Source: Pseudomonas lini
GTDB taxonomy: Bacteria > Pseudomonadota > Gammaproteobacteria > Pseudomonadales > Pseudomonadaceae
Assembly: GCF_030812475.1 (NCBI RefSeq)
Contig: NZ_JAUSSR010000002.1
Span: 310,001-374,000 of the forward strand
Reading direction: 5' to 3'
Length of the DNA: 64,000 nt
Shown piece after piece: positions 15,711 through 24,064 of the stretch. The notes under the pieces are model-generated. The model was given only the letters and a program-made list of their open reading frames with translations, was not told where the DNA came from and did not search any database. Position 1 is the first letter of the stretch; each line of letters opens with the position of its first letter. The position numbers and the translations under genes are program-made.

Positions 15711-17138
15711 TCAGCGAACCCCGATGCGTAGTCCCAGAATTGAAGGAAGTGCAGCAAGCGCTTTAGCTGGGAAAGGCGCATTACGCGCCACTTGCTCAGC
15801 TTCCTCGCAGCTTAATACTCCCCACCGGATTGCACTTGCTCCAATGAACTTGAATGGTTCAGGGGGCAGGCTAGGCATCCTGCGGTTACAAAATGGAGAT
15901 AGCGTCCATTCATCTTGAGTGTTCAGAACCAAGGAGGCCAAGCACTGTCCTCCGATCCAAGTTGCTTGGACGCCATGGCCCGAGTAACCGCCGCCGTAGT
16001 GTATTCGCCTCTTGAGTGTCTTGAAGAATGGAATCCGGTCAGACGACACATCTATCGGCCAGCCCCAGCTTTTTGCGAAACCCGCTTGGGCAACAGATGG
16101 CAAAAGATGCTTCATTCCTCGGCGTGCTCTGCCGACACTTTGTTCGTCCTGGCGTAATGCCAACCCATCAATTTCACTGCGCCAGCCGATAGGCCCGGAG
16201 CCCGATCCCATAAGCACCCGATTGTCGTTAGTGCGACGGAAATAATGGAGAAACATTCGTGCATCGCTGACGCCTACGGGAGTTGACCATCCGACATTGG
16301 AGAGGCCTTCCTCTGTCTGATTGGACATCGTTGCGTAGCTGGAAAAAATGCTGAATTTGTTCGTTAAGGAAGGAATGCCAGCGAGCCCCACATTCGTTGC
16401 AAGCACCACGTCCTTTGCGATTACGACTCCATTCTCGCACTGAACCCGATGTGGAAAACCATCCTCAACTCGAGATACCGGCGTGTGTTCATACACTTGT
16501 ACGCCAGCTTCAATCACTGCTTTTTTTAGCTCAATGATCAGCTTGCCTGGATGCACATTTCCAGCTTCCGGAAAGTAGATTCCACTACCAAAGGCGGGAG
16601 CGTCTATGAGCTCTCTGACTTTTTTACGATCAAGTGGCTGGATGTATTTTTCCACCCCCAACCCTTGGCATTGTTCAAGGAAGGTTTTTAACGTTCGCTC
16701 CTGCGCCTCGCATGTAGCGACTCTGAGATTTCCTTTTTCGTTCCACCAGATGTCGCGCCCGGGTTTGAACGCGAATTCCCTGAATGCGTTTTGCGCCTTA
16801 CTACCAAGCAGGGCGATATCGAGGGCATTATCAACGCCCATTGCTCTGATGTTTCCTGGAAGGGAAGCCCAGTAACCGTGAACCATCCCTCCATTTTTGC
16901 TACTTGCTCCATCACCAAGCCGATTAGCTTCCAAGAGGGCGACAGATAAATGCGGAGCGCGTTGGCGCAAAGCCAACGCAGTCCACATGCCAGTGAAGCC
17001 TCCACCAATGATGACGACGTCAACATTGATAGCTCCGCGTAGTGGCCTCAATGGAAGGCCATGGAGTGGCTGTATATCCTCCCGCCACCAAGACCAACTA
17101 CTTTGTTCCGCACCTGATAAGGCGGGTAGTAGCTTCAT
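15711..17138 (-). CDS. DAO-family FAD-dependent amine/amino-acid oxidoreductase
   Basis: A 475-residue flavoenzyme of the glycine oxidase/D-amino-acid oxidase family, close in layout to gamma-glutamylputrescine oxidase. The FAD-binding VVIIGGGFTGMWTALAL motif lies near residue 40, followed by GASSKNGGMVHGYW, and the C-terminus carries the second FAD motif YGGGYSGHGVQATWIGGQ. These enzymes oxidise C-N bonds of secondary amines or amino acids, giving an imine that hydrolyses to an aldehyde or oxo acid. ATG 17138 is preceded by GGAGG and lies one base after the GMC stop, indicating coupling. In context it may cleave an N-substituted glycine. Confidence 0.87.
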   Translation of the reverse strand: MKLLPALSGAEQSSWSWWREDIQPLHGLPLRPLRGAINVDVVIIGGGFTGMWTALALRQRAPHLSVALLEANRLGDGASSKNGGMVHGYWASLPGNIRAMGVDNALDIALLGSKAQNAFREFAFKPGRDIWWNEKGNLRVATCEAQERTLKTFLEQCQGLGVEKYIQPLDRKKVRELIDAPAFGSGIYFPEAGNVHPGKLIIELKKAVIEAGVQVYEHTPVSRVEDGFPHRVQCENGVVIAKDVVLATNVGLAGIPSLTNKFSIFSSYATMSNQTEEGLSNVGWSTPVGVSDARMFLHYFRRTNDNRVLMGSGSGPIGWRSEIDGLALRQDEQSVGRARRGMKHLLPSVAQAGFAKSWGWPIDVSSDRIPFFKTLKRRIHYGGGYSGHGVQATWIGGQCLASLVLNTQDEWTLSPFCNRRMPSLPPEPFKFIGASAIRWGVLSCEEAEQVARNAPFPAKALAALPSILGLRIGVR

Positions 17139-17139
17139 A

Positions 17140-18735
17140 TCATCTGACCTCCGCAGAACGGCCACGGATGAAGTCGGCGAGGCGTTCACCCATCATCATG
17201 GATGGTGCGCTGGTGTTGCCGGAGACGAGTTGTGGCATTGCTGATGTATCGCACACGCGCAATCCTTTAAGCCCATGCACGCGGAACTGCGGATCGACTA
17301 CGGCCATAGGGTCGGTACCCATTTTGCAGGCGCCTGATGGGTGCAGAGCCCCTTGTGCAGTTTCCCTTACAAATTGGATGCGCTCTTCTTTGGTCATCAA
17401 CCGCTTCGATGGACGATGTGGATGCGCGATGTATTGACTGAGTGCGGACTGCTCCATAATTTCCTGGCCAATGCGCACTGCCTCCGCGAGAACCTCAACA
17501 TCGTACGGGTCTGCCAGGTAGTTCGGATCAACAAGCGGATCGCTATGAGGGTTGGCGTCGCGAAGACGGACTGTGCCTCGAGAGCGAGGACGGGTTTGGT
17601 ACACGTTGACTGTGCAGCCATTTCCACTCGGGGTGCTTTCGGCACCTTCTTCTACACCTGCCCCAGGGAGGAAGTGGTACTGAAGATTTGGTAGCGGGTC
17701 TTGCTCATCTCCGTACCAGACCATCCCACCTTCGCAGATGTTGGAGGTGATCGGGCCGTTGCGGAACATCAAGTACTGCAAAGCAGCCCAAGCTTGCCAA
17801 TGCAGTTTTTTGTATTTGTCGTAGCTGTGGGCGCCAGTCAATTCGTAAATGAGGAACATATCGACGTGGTCTTGCAAATTTTCACCCACGCCGGGTAGGT
17901 CATGAACCAGCGGAACACCGACAGATTTCAGATGTTCAGCAGGCCCGATACCAGAGCGTAACAACAAGGTAGGAGAGCCGATCGCACCAGCACTAACGAT
18001 CACTTCCTTTTCGGCACGCAGGGTCTTTACGTTACCGCCTTCCTCATACTCCACACCAACCGCTCGGCCGTTCTCAACCAAAATGCGCAATACTTTGCAT
18101 TGCGTACGGATTTTAAGATTCGAGCGTTTTCGCGCTGGGTTCAAATAAGCGACGGCCGCGCTGCAACGCAGTCCATTGCGCATCTTGACCTGATACAACC
18201 CTACGCCAGCCTGCTTGCCAGAGTTGAAGTCTGGGTTGTAGTTGACGCCAAGCTGTTGCGCCGCTTTCACCCAGCTCTTGGTCAGATAATGCGTATGGCG
18301 TTGGTCGGACACCCCCAATGGCCCACCTTGGCCGTGCGCCTCTCCCGCGAACCTCTCGTTGTCCTCGCTACGTTTGAAGTAAGGAAGCACCTCCTTGTAC
18401 GACCATCCTTCACAACCAAGTTTGACCCAGTTGTCATAGTCTTCCGGGCAGCCACGCATGTAGACCATGGCGTTTACGGAGCTACCGCCGCCCAACACAC
18501 GACCTTGCACCATCACCGGGGTCTGGTTGTTCTGATGCTTTTGCGGTTGCAAGGTGTAACGGCTCAGCAGGTTGCCCTTGGCCGTCTTAAAGTAGGTAAC
18601 CGGCATATGGATATACGGGTTCCAGTCACGGGAACCCTGCTCGAACAGAGTTACCGAGGTGTTGGAATCCTCGGTTAAACGAGATGCGACCGCGCAAGCT
18701 GCAGGCCCACCACCCACTACAATATAATCCACCAA
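17140..18735 (-). CDS. GMC-family FAD-dependent alcohol oxidoreductase (choline-dehydrogenase-like)
   Basis: A GMC oxidoreductase of about 531 residues. FAD motif YIVVGGGPAACAVASRL is at the N-terminus, GMC signature 1 is GRVLGGGSSVNAMVYMRG, signature 2 is GAIGSPTLLLRSGIGP, and the active-site pair lies in ALHPSGACKMG and VSGNTSAP near the C-terminus. It oxidises an alcohol to an aldehyde, passing electrons to oxygen or the respiratory chain. TTG 18735 is preferred because AAGGAG lies six bases before it and it gives the normal family N-terminus. ATG 18801, which overlaps the upstream ATPase stop, would add 22 residues and has no clear ribosome site. Confidence 0.87.
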   Translation of the reverse strand: MVDYIVVGGGPAACAVASRLTEDSNTSVTLFEQGSRDWNPYIHMPVTYFKTAKGNLLSRYTLQPQKHQNNQTPVMVQGRVLGGGSSVNAMVYMRGCPEDYDNWVKLGCEGWSYKEVLPYFKRSEDNERFAGEAHGQGGPLGVSDQRHTHYLTKSWVKAAQQLGVNYNPDFNSGKQAGVGLYQVKMRNGLRCSAAVAYLNPARKRSNLKIRTQCKVLRILVENGRAVGVEYEEGGNVKTLRAEKEVIVSAGAIGSPTLLLRSGIGPAEHLKSVGVPLVHDLPGVGENLQDHVDMFLIYELTGAHSYDKYKKLHWQAWAALQYLMFRNGPITSNICEGGMVWYGDEQDPLPNLQYHFLPGAGVEEGAESTPSGNGCTVNVYQTRPRSRGTVRLRDANPHSDPLVDPNYLADPYDVEVLAEAVRIGQEIMEQSALSQYIAHPHRPSKRLMTKEERIQFVRETAQGALHPSGACKMGTDPMAVVDPQFRVHGLKGLRVCDTSAMPQLVSGNTSAPSMMMGERLADFIRGRSAEVR

Positions 18736-18797
18736 CTTCGACTCCTTAGTACTTTGGTTGCAGCGGTGGACTAAGCCCACCGCGACGTTCTTACTGA

Positions 18798-19877
18798 TCA
18801 TTGCGTCAGAACCACAACGGCCTCATCTGGCCAGTTGAGATGGACGTGAGATCCCGGGGTGTGTTGAATTCCTGTTACGGGACGCGTCTCCTGGCAACTG
18901 AGAAGGTTGTCGCCATGGCGAACCTGATAAACAACGCGATTACCGATAAAAACGATGTCCTCAACATGTCCTTTCAGTCTGTTGGGGCCTGCCAAGAGTG
19001 GGGCATCAGAACCTGTTAATTTCATCGCCTCTGGACGAATGGAGATGGATACGGTCTCTCCCTCGCGAGCATTTCGTGCCGCACCTTTGGCAGAAAAAAG
19101 CGGAGTCGAAATGTCAGCTACGCCGCTGGTTATCTTGTCGACGCGCCCTTCCAAGATGTTGGTCTCGCCGAAGAATTTGGCGCAGAACAGAGATTCAGGA
19201 GCTGCGTACAGATCCTGTGGTGAACCAAGCTGCGCGATCTCCCCTTTGTTCATCAGTACGACCCGATCCGAGAGAATCATTGCCTCATCCTGATCATGAG
19301 TGACGTAAACAAACGTGGTGCCTGTTTCCTCATGAATTCGCTTCAACTCACGAAGCATGTGATGCCGAATTTTGAGGTCGAGCGCTGCCAGGGGTTCGTC
19401 CAATAGCAGCACGTCTGGCTGATTGACCAATGCGCGGGCGAGAGCAACTCGTTGGCATTGCCCACCGCTGAGTTCATGGATCCATCTGCCGGAATAGGTT
19501 TCCAACTGCACTAAATGAAGCATAGCTGTCACTTGCTTATTGACCTCATCCTTGGGCAATTTACGAAGGCGCAATCCGAAGGCAACGTTGTCAAAAACAT
19601 CCAGGTGCGGAAACAGTGCATAGCGCTGAAACACCATGTTCACGCTGCGTTTTTCGGGTGGCAGACTGGTCGCATTCTGCCCATTAATTTTCAGCGTGCC
19701 GGACGTCGGCTCCTCAAAACCTGCAATGATCCGCATGAGGGTCGTCTTGCCGCAGCCACTTGGGCCAAGCAGTGTCAGAATCTCGCCTTTCTGGATATCA
19801 AGGTTGATGTCATTCAAAGCTTTGAACGGGCCGAACGCTTTGTGGACGTTGTTCAGTTGTACTATCGACTTGGTCAT
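18798..19877 (-). CDS. Spermidine/putrescine-type ABC transporter ATP-binding protein (PotA-like)
   Basis: A 359-residue ATPase. Walker A GPSGCGKTT (near residue 38), Q-loop region FQRYALFPHLDVFDNVAFGLR, signature LSGGQCQRVALARAL (Cys where Gln is usual), Walker B VLLLDEPLAALD and a C-terminal TOBE domain are visible. It powers the two permeases encoded just upstream. ATG 19877 is preferred over TTG 19886 for spacing to GAGGG. The gene starts 68 bases inside the end of the preceding permease gene, an unusually long overlap suggesting tight coupling. No binding-protein gene is adjacent; the likely one is at 36988. Confidence 0.92.
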   Translation of the reverse strand: MTKSIVQLNNVHKAFGPFKALNDINLDIQKGEILTLLGPSGCGKTTLMRIIAGFEEPTSGTLKINGQNATSLPPEKRSVNMVFQRYALFPHLDVFDNVAFGLRLRKLPKDEVNKQVTAMLHLVQLETYSGRWIHELSGGQCQRVALARALVNQPDVLLLDEPLAALDLKIRHHMLRELKRIHEETGTTFVYVTHDQDEAMILSDRVVLMNKGEIAQLGSPQDLYAAPESLFCAKFFGETNILEGRVDKITSGVADISTPLFSAKGAARNAREGETVSISIRPEAMKLTGSDAPLLAGPNRLKGHVEDIVFIGNRVVYQVRHGDNLLSCQETRPVTGIQHTPGSHVHLNWPDEAVVVLTQ

Positions 19878-20676
19878 TTGCTTCAACCCTCAAATCAGAA
19901 GTTCTGGACGAGATTGCGGCACGGCGTTGCAGCCAAAAAATGGCTCCCGCGATGGTGATGACGATCAAGGAAAGCCCAAGGGCCACCATGGATGCAGCGT
20001 TGATGGTTGGGTCAACAGTGCGACGCATCATCGACCAAATCATCATGGGGAGCGTTGACTCGTTTCCACTCACGAAGACGGTGATGATCAGCTCGTCGAA
20101 CGAGAGTGCGAACACCAAGATTGCGGCTCCCACGATGCTAGGACGCAGAATTGGCAAAGTTACAAGGTGGAAAGATTGCCAAGTCGTCGCACCCAGATCT
20201 CGGGCTGCTTCTTCGAGCGAACTGTCGAAGTAGTCGATACGAGAACGCAGAGTCGCCACAAAAAATGGCAGGGCATAAAGCACATGCGAGATGGTGACGG
20301 TTAGTAGTGAGCGATTCATTCCCACTTGCGCGAAACCACTTACCAGGGCGATCCCTAAAAATAATCCAGGCAAGGCGATAGGAGCTGCGCAGATCGTAGC
20401 AATCACATCCCGCATCTTTCCTTTGATCCGAATCAACGCGAGAGCAACCGTAGCCCCGAGAAGGGTAGTCACTACAGATGCAGCAGTCGCCACGATGATG
20501 CTGTTCCACAGTGACTCGCGAAAGGTGCGGCTGGCGAAAATCTGTTCGTACCAGCGCAGGCTCCATCCGTCGAACGGAAACACCAGTGATGGGCTGCTAT
20601 GGAAGCTGAACATGCCAATGATGACGATAGGGGCATAGAGGAACAGCACATAGAGCCAGAGGTACATTCTTAACAT
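19810..20676 (-). CDS. ABC transporter permease (PotC-like)
   Basis: A 288-residue membrane subunit with six helices. The EAA loop that docks on the ATPase is EEAARDLGATTWQSFHLVTLP. The N-terminus (MLRMYLWLYVLFLYAPIVIIGMFSFH) and the RWYEQIFAS segment are typical of PotC/YdcV proteins. ATG 20676 is chosen for GAGG eight bases upstream; it then begins 14 bases after the PotB-like stop. The hydrophilic C-terminal tail (about 35 residues) is encoded in the stretch that overlaps the ATPase gene and is longer than usual. Confidence 0.9.
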   Translation of the reverse strand: MLRMYLWLYVLFLYAPIVIIGMFSFHSSPSLVFPFDGWSLRWYEQIFASRTFRESLWNSIIVATAASVVTTLLGATVALALIRIKGKMRDVIATICAAPIALPGLFLGIALVSGFAQVGMNRSLLTVTISHVLYALPFFVATLRSRIDYFDSSLEEAARDLGATTWQSFHLVTLPILRPSIVGAAILVFALSFDELIITVFVSGNESTLPMMIWSMMRRTVDPTINAASMVALGLSLIVITIAGAIFWLQRRAAISSRTSDLRVEANDQVDSTTEQRPQSVRPVQSFE

Positions 20677-20690
20677 TTCGATGTCCTCAA

Positions 20691-21569
20691 TTAGTTGTGA
20701 TAACGGCGGCCGGGGGAAAGACGGCAAGCTTTCATCAGTTGCGTAAAGGCCACGTAGACACCTACAAAAAGCACCAAGGTGATGAACGCCATCGCTGCAC
20801 CTAGGGGCCAGTTACCGGCGCTTCTGAATTGGTTGGCAATGAGCAGGCCGTTGGTAACCCCATCTCTTCCGCCCAATAACTGAGGGGTGATGTAGTCGCC
20901 TGCTGCGAGGATGAACGTAAACATAAATGCGGAGACAATGCCCTTGTAGGACATTGGAATGATTACCTTGGTCAGCACCTGAAACCGCGATGCGCCCATA
21001 TCTCGAGCCGCTTCGATGTAGTCAGTTTTCACGTCACGCAACGCTGAAACCAAAAGAAGGAGCGCGAAAGGAAACATGATGTGGACGAGGGTGATCACCG
21101 AGGCGAATGGGCTGAATAGTAAAAATTCAACCGGCTGGTTGATCAGCCCGAATTGCATGAGCGTCGTGTTGATCAGCCCGTTTGTACCCAGAATGGTTCT
21201 CCAGGCATAAACCCTCACCAGATAACTTGAAAACCATGAAAGGAGGATCAGGTAGAAGGCGTTGTTGTTGACGCTGCGGTAGACGATGTAATACGCCGCA
21301 GGAAAGCTTAAAACCACGGACGCAATGGCTGTCCATACACCGTTCGAAAGACCAGTGACCCCAGTCCTCCAGAAACCGGCGGCTGACAAGGTTCGGACGT
21401 AATTGTCTATGTTAAAGGTGGGGTCGATGACGAAGGAGCGAGCCGACCAGAAGCTGTAAAGCAACAGCAAGAGGGACGGTAAAATGAAGAACACTAGCAT
21501 GAACGACATTGTCGGAGCGGCAAGAAATCCGCTTATCAGCCGCTGTCGTTGAGTTACATTTAAAATCAT
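20691..21569 (-). CDS. ABC transporter permease (PotB-like)
   Basis: A 292-residue membrane subunit with six helices. Typical elements are PSLLLLLYSFWSA after helix 1, the YRSVNNNAFYLILLSWFSSYLVRVYAW segment, and the EAA loop EAARDMGASRFQVLTKVIIPMS. It forms the channel with the PotC-like protein. ATG 21569 is supported by AAGGGG seven bases upstream. The same frame stays open for another 80 codons upstream to 21809, but that part does not resemble a permease. Confidence 0.9.
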   Translation of the reverse strand: MILNVTQRQRLISGFLAAPTMSFMLVFFILPSLLLLLYSFWSARSFVIDPTFNIDNYVRTLSAAGFWRTGVTGLSNGVWTAIASVVLSFPAAYYIVYRSVNNNAFYLILLSWFSSYLVRVYAWRTILGTNGLINTTLMQFGLINQPVEFLLFSPFASVITLVHIMFPFALLLLVSALRDVKTDYIEAARDMGASRFQVLTKVIIPMSYKGIVSAFMFTFILAAGDYITPQLLGGRDGVTNGLLIANQFRSAGNWPLGAAMAFITLVLFVGVYVAFTQLMKACRLSPGRRYHN

Positions 21570-21781
21570 GGCAATCCCCTTGTGTAGGTAGCAATCGCCG
21601 ATACCATTGGGATCGGACGTGTTGCGACCTTGTTTGTGTATGCCCTGATCGACTTCCTTTACATGCTCTACCTGGAAGGTGAACGTACGATCGGACAGAT
21701 TGTTCTTGGCAGTAAGGGTGACACCGAGCTGACGACTGCTTTGGCCGTCTTGAGTTGGGCCCTTCCGGGCCCATGGCTTCG
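21570..21781. other. Gap between monooxygenase and ABC permease, with hairpin
   Basis: This 212-base gap holds a TGGGCCC/GGGCCCA hairpin with a TTCC loop at 21756-21773, just after the monooxygenase stop and without a T run on either side. It may slow 3' decay or moderate read-through between the monooxygenase and transporter genes. An open frame is present but no recognisable protein. Confidence 0.4.
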
Positions 21782-22888
21782 TTAAGAAGCTTTCTTCATT
21801 TCTTTGCAATAATCACGCAGCTTCGGCATGACCTGCTCAGCCAGCAGTCGCAAAGACTTCTGATGAAGGGCTGGGTTTTCCCAATCCTTCTGAGTGGTCA
21901 GCAGGGTGCCGAATGGGCCACCGACGTAATCGACGAATGCAACTAGCTTGTCGAGGACGGTTTTTGGTGAACCAGACATCACCATCCAATCCAGGCAGTT
22001 TTGGCGAGTTACTTCGCTGTCCGGAATATCAGCGCTTGGTTTGAGGATGCGCTGCATGTTGAAGGCTTTCATATCTTCGACGATGTAGTCGTAGTACCAG
22101 CCATAAGTAGAATCCGGACGAGCCAGGTAATCAGCAGCCTCTTGATCGGTGTCGGTGACCAAGATCGAACGAGCGATACGCCAGTTGTTGCGGTCAGCCG
22201 GACGACCGGCGTTTTCGCAACCAATTGCATACTGTTCCCAGTGAGATTTAGCGTGCACCGGTGGAATGAAGTTTGCGCTGACAATGCTCCAGCCTTTTTC
22301 ACCAGCTTGGCGAGCACTGCTAGACGACGGGCTCATTACAGAAATGGCGAGCGGAGGATGTGGTTGCTGGAATGGTTTGAGCATCGGGCCAAAACCCAGC
22401 GAAGGGATCAGGTTCTTCTCAAGTACGACGTTCCAGTACTTACCCTGAATGTTGTATGGTGGATTGGATGCCCAAATTTTGTGGATCATTTCCACGGATT
22501 CGACAGTCATCTCTGCACGGTTCATATCGGAAGTGCCGAACAGCTCCATGTCGCTGACTAAGCCGCCAGGGCCAACACCCATGATAAAACGGCCCCCGCT
22601 CAGGTGGTCGAATTGAGCGACATCACCTGCGACAGTTGCCGGGTGGTGCTGAGGCAGGTTCAAAACACCGGTTGCGAATTTGATGTTTTTGGTGGCATCC
22701 AGAAGAGTGGCGAAAAACTGGAGCGGGTTCGCTACTGGCTCAGAGCTGCAACTGTAGTGTTCGCCTACCCATACCTCGGAGTAGCCCAACTGGTCAGCCA
22801 AAATAGCGGCTTGGCGATCTTGTTGCAGCATTTCAGTGTAGTTACGCCGCGGATCGTGCAGCGGCATCATGAAAAGACCGAGTTCCAT
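21782..22888 (-). CDS. LLM-class (bacterial luciferase-like) FMN-dependent monooxygenase
   Basis: A 368-residue TIM-barrel flavin monooxygenase of the luciferase-like group, in the limonene-monooxygenase/alkanal-monooxygenase clade. Characteristic blocks are MELGLFMMPLHDPRR at the N-terminus, LGYSEVWVGEHY near 40, FATGVLNLPQHHPATVA near 87 and FDHLSGGRFIMGVGPGG near 108. Such enzymes use reduced FMN and O2 to oxidise a substrate or split a C-N, C-S or C-C bond, so they need a separate flavin reductase (12362). ATG 22888 has AGGAG six bases upstream. It is the first gene of the operon under the sigma-54 promoter at 23019 and is probably the entry reaction of the pathway. The substrate is not known. 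Confidence 0.88.
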   Translation of the reverse strand: MELGLFMMPLHDPRRNYTEMLQQDRQAAILADQLGYSEVWVGEHYSCSSEPVANPLQFFATLLDATKNIKFATGVLNLPQHHPATVAGDVAQFDHLSGGRFIMGVGPGGLVSDMELFGTSDMNRAEMTVESVEMIHKIWASNPPYNIQGKYWNVVLEKNLIPSLGFGPMLKPFQQPHPPLAISVMSPSSSSARQAGEKGWSIVSANFIPPVHAKSHWEQYAIGCENAGRPADRNNWRIARSILVTDTDQEAADYLARPDSTYGWYYDYIVEDMKAFNMQRILKPSADIPDSEVTRQNCLDWMVMSGSPKTVLDKLVAFVDYVGGPFGTLLTTQKDWENPALHQKSLRLLAEQVMPKLRDYCKEMKKAS

Positions 22889-23370
22889 ATGTACTCCTAA
22901 GCTTTTGCTGAGCATCTAGGGCGTCTGGTTTTTGGTAGAACGCCCCATGAGGGTTTAACCGCCGAACAACGAAGCGCACTGCGTGGATGCATGTCGAGTT
23001 CGTCAGTAAACAGGTCATAGCAACAAGGGTGCCATCTCGGTTTAAATTGCTTATCTGATTGATATATATGGTTATTTTATTATTTTTTTCACCGTATCCC
23101 TTTTCTCGCAACGTCTCTCACCTCGTAAAATCAACTTTGCGACAAGGTCTTAAATCATTCGTTGCAAAATTGAGAATTGATTTTTTGTGCGATGAAACTC
23201 GTGCTTTGGCTCGGTCGGCGAATAGATTTCGGGTTGAGTCGTGGTACCAGTTTTGGCGCCGGCGAGCAGGTCAGTAGGGATAAATTGGTCACGTGGCATG
23301 AAGCGTGCTCCACCCTGGATGAAGTGGTGACTCTAAGTGAGCGCCGAAGCAGTTCGAGGTGGTGCCTAAA
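22889..23370. other. Divergent regulatory region between monooxygenase and LRAT-like gene
   Basis: AT-rich stretch holding the sigma-54 promoter at 23019-23034 and, further from the monooxygenase, three partial sites of a TCGC/GCGA-containing motif: centres near 23112, 23135 and 23168, spaced about two and three helical turns. They resemble the better inverted repeats upstream of the binding-protein gene (36720-36780) and may be enhancer sites for the AcoR-like activator. Confidence 0.5.
23019..23034 (-). promoter_or_regulatory. Sigma-54 promoter of the monooxygenase/ABC/flavoenzyme operon
   Basis: On the minus strand: TGGCAC-CCTTG-TTGCT, a near-perfect -24/-12 element. The predicted start of transcription is near 23008, leaving a leader of about 120 bases before ATG 22888. 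Confidence 0.85.
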
Positions 23371-23919
23371 ATGAAAGTGACAACTCCTTTATCGGCTACG
23401 GATTCTCATGCTGCTTGGGTGCAATGGGACAGGCAGAGCAGCTCTGAACTGCCTGTTGGTAGTCATCTCATTACCCCTCGAAAAGGCTACTTTCATCATG
23501 GGATCTACTTAGGCGCTGGAAAGGTCATTCATTATTCGGGGTTGTTTGGCGGGCTCTACGGCGGCGCGGTAAAAATCTTGCCTATTGAGGGTTTTGCTGC
23601 TGGCAAGACGGTGCAATATCGAGGTGATCCAAGGCCTCAATACAGCGCAGATGAGGTGGTAAGGCGTGCGCTTTCGCGCGTGGGTGAAAATCGTTACCGA
23701 GTACTCACGAACAACTGCGAGCATTTCTGCAATTGGTGTTTGTATGGCCGTAGCACCAGTGCGCAGGTGCGCGTATTCCTCACCCACCCCCTTTTTGCGA
23801 TTCGGCTTATGTTCTCGATGATCGAAGGGGCATGGCTTGGTGGCGCGCGGTGTAGGCATGCCAGGGCCGGATTAACTCGCAGAAAAAAGTATGAGCTGGC
23901 AGGAAATGCGATGAGCTAG
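23371..23919 (+). CDS. LRAT-domain (permuted NlpC/P60-like) protein
   Basis: A protein of about 182 residues with the LRAT/H-rev107-like fold: the catalytic His block GYFHHGIYLGAGKVIHYSG (near residues 39-57) and the catalytic Cys block LTNNCEHFCNWCLYG (near 115-129). Eukaryotic relatives are acyltransferases or phospholipases; bacterial members are mostly uncharacterised. ATG 23371 is chosen, with GAGG eleven bases upstream; an in-frame GTG at 23359 is possible. It lies divergent from the monooxygenase operon and just before the activator gene. Its role there is unclear: thioester or amide chemistry on a pathway intermediate, or an unrelated membrane-linked function. Confidence 0.75.
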   Translation: MKVTTPLSATDSHAAWVQWDRQSSSELPVGSHLITPRKGYFHHGIYLGAGKVIHYSGLFGGLYGGAVKILPIEGFAAGKTVQYRGDPRPQYSADEVVRRALSRVGENRYRVLTNNCEHFCNWCLYGRSTSAQVRVFLTHPLFAIRLMFSMIEGAWLGGARCRHARAGLTRRKKYELAGNAMS

Positions 23920-24064
23920 CGCGTGTCCCCATTCGATCGAGTCGCTATTTTTGCCGATTTCGGACAGATGGCGACTGTCCTGTGGGCTCGATTATTGCTT
24001 GAATTCATCGAAATCAGGTAAAGGTGTATCCTGTCATTACGGCTCACCCGAGAAGGTGCTAGGC

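Noticed and set aside
21570..21809. N-terminal extension of the PotB-like permease by 80 codons
   Set aside because: The extension overlaps the monooxygenase end, does not resemble a permease, and ATG 21569 has a good ribosome site.
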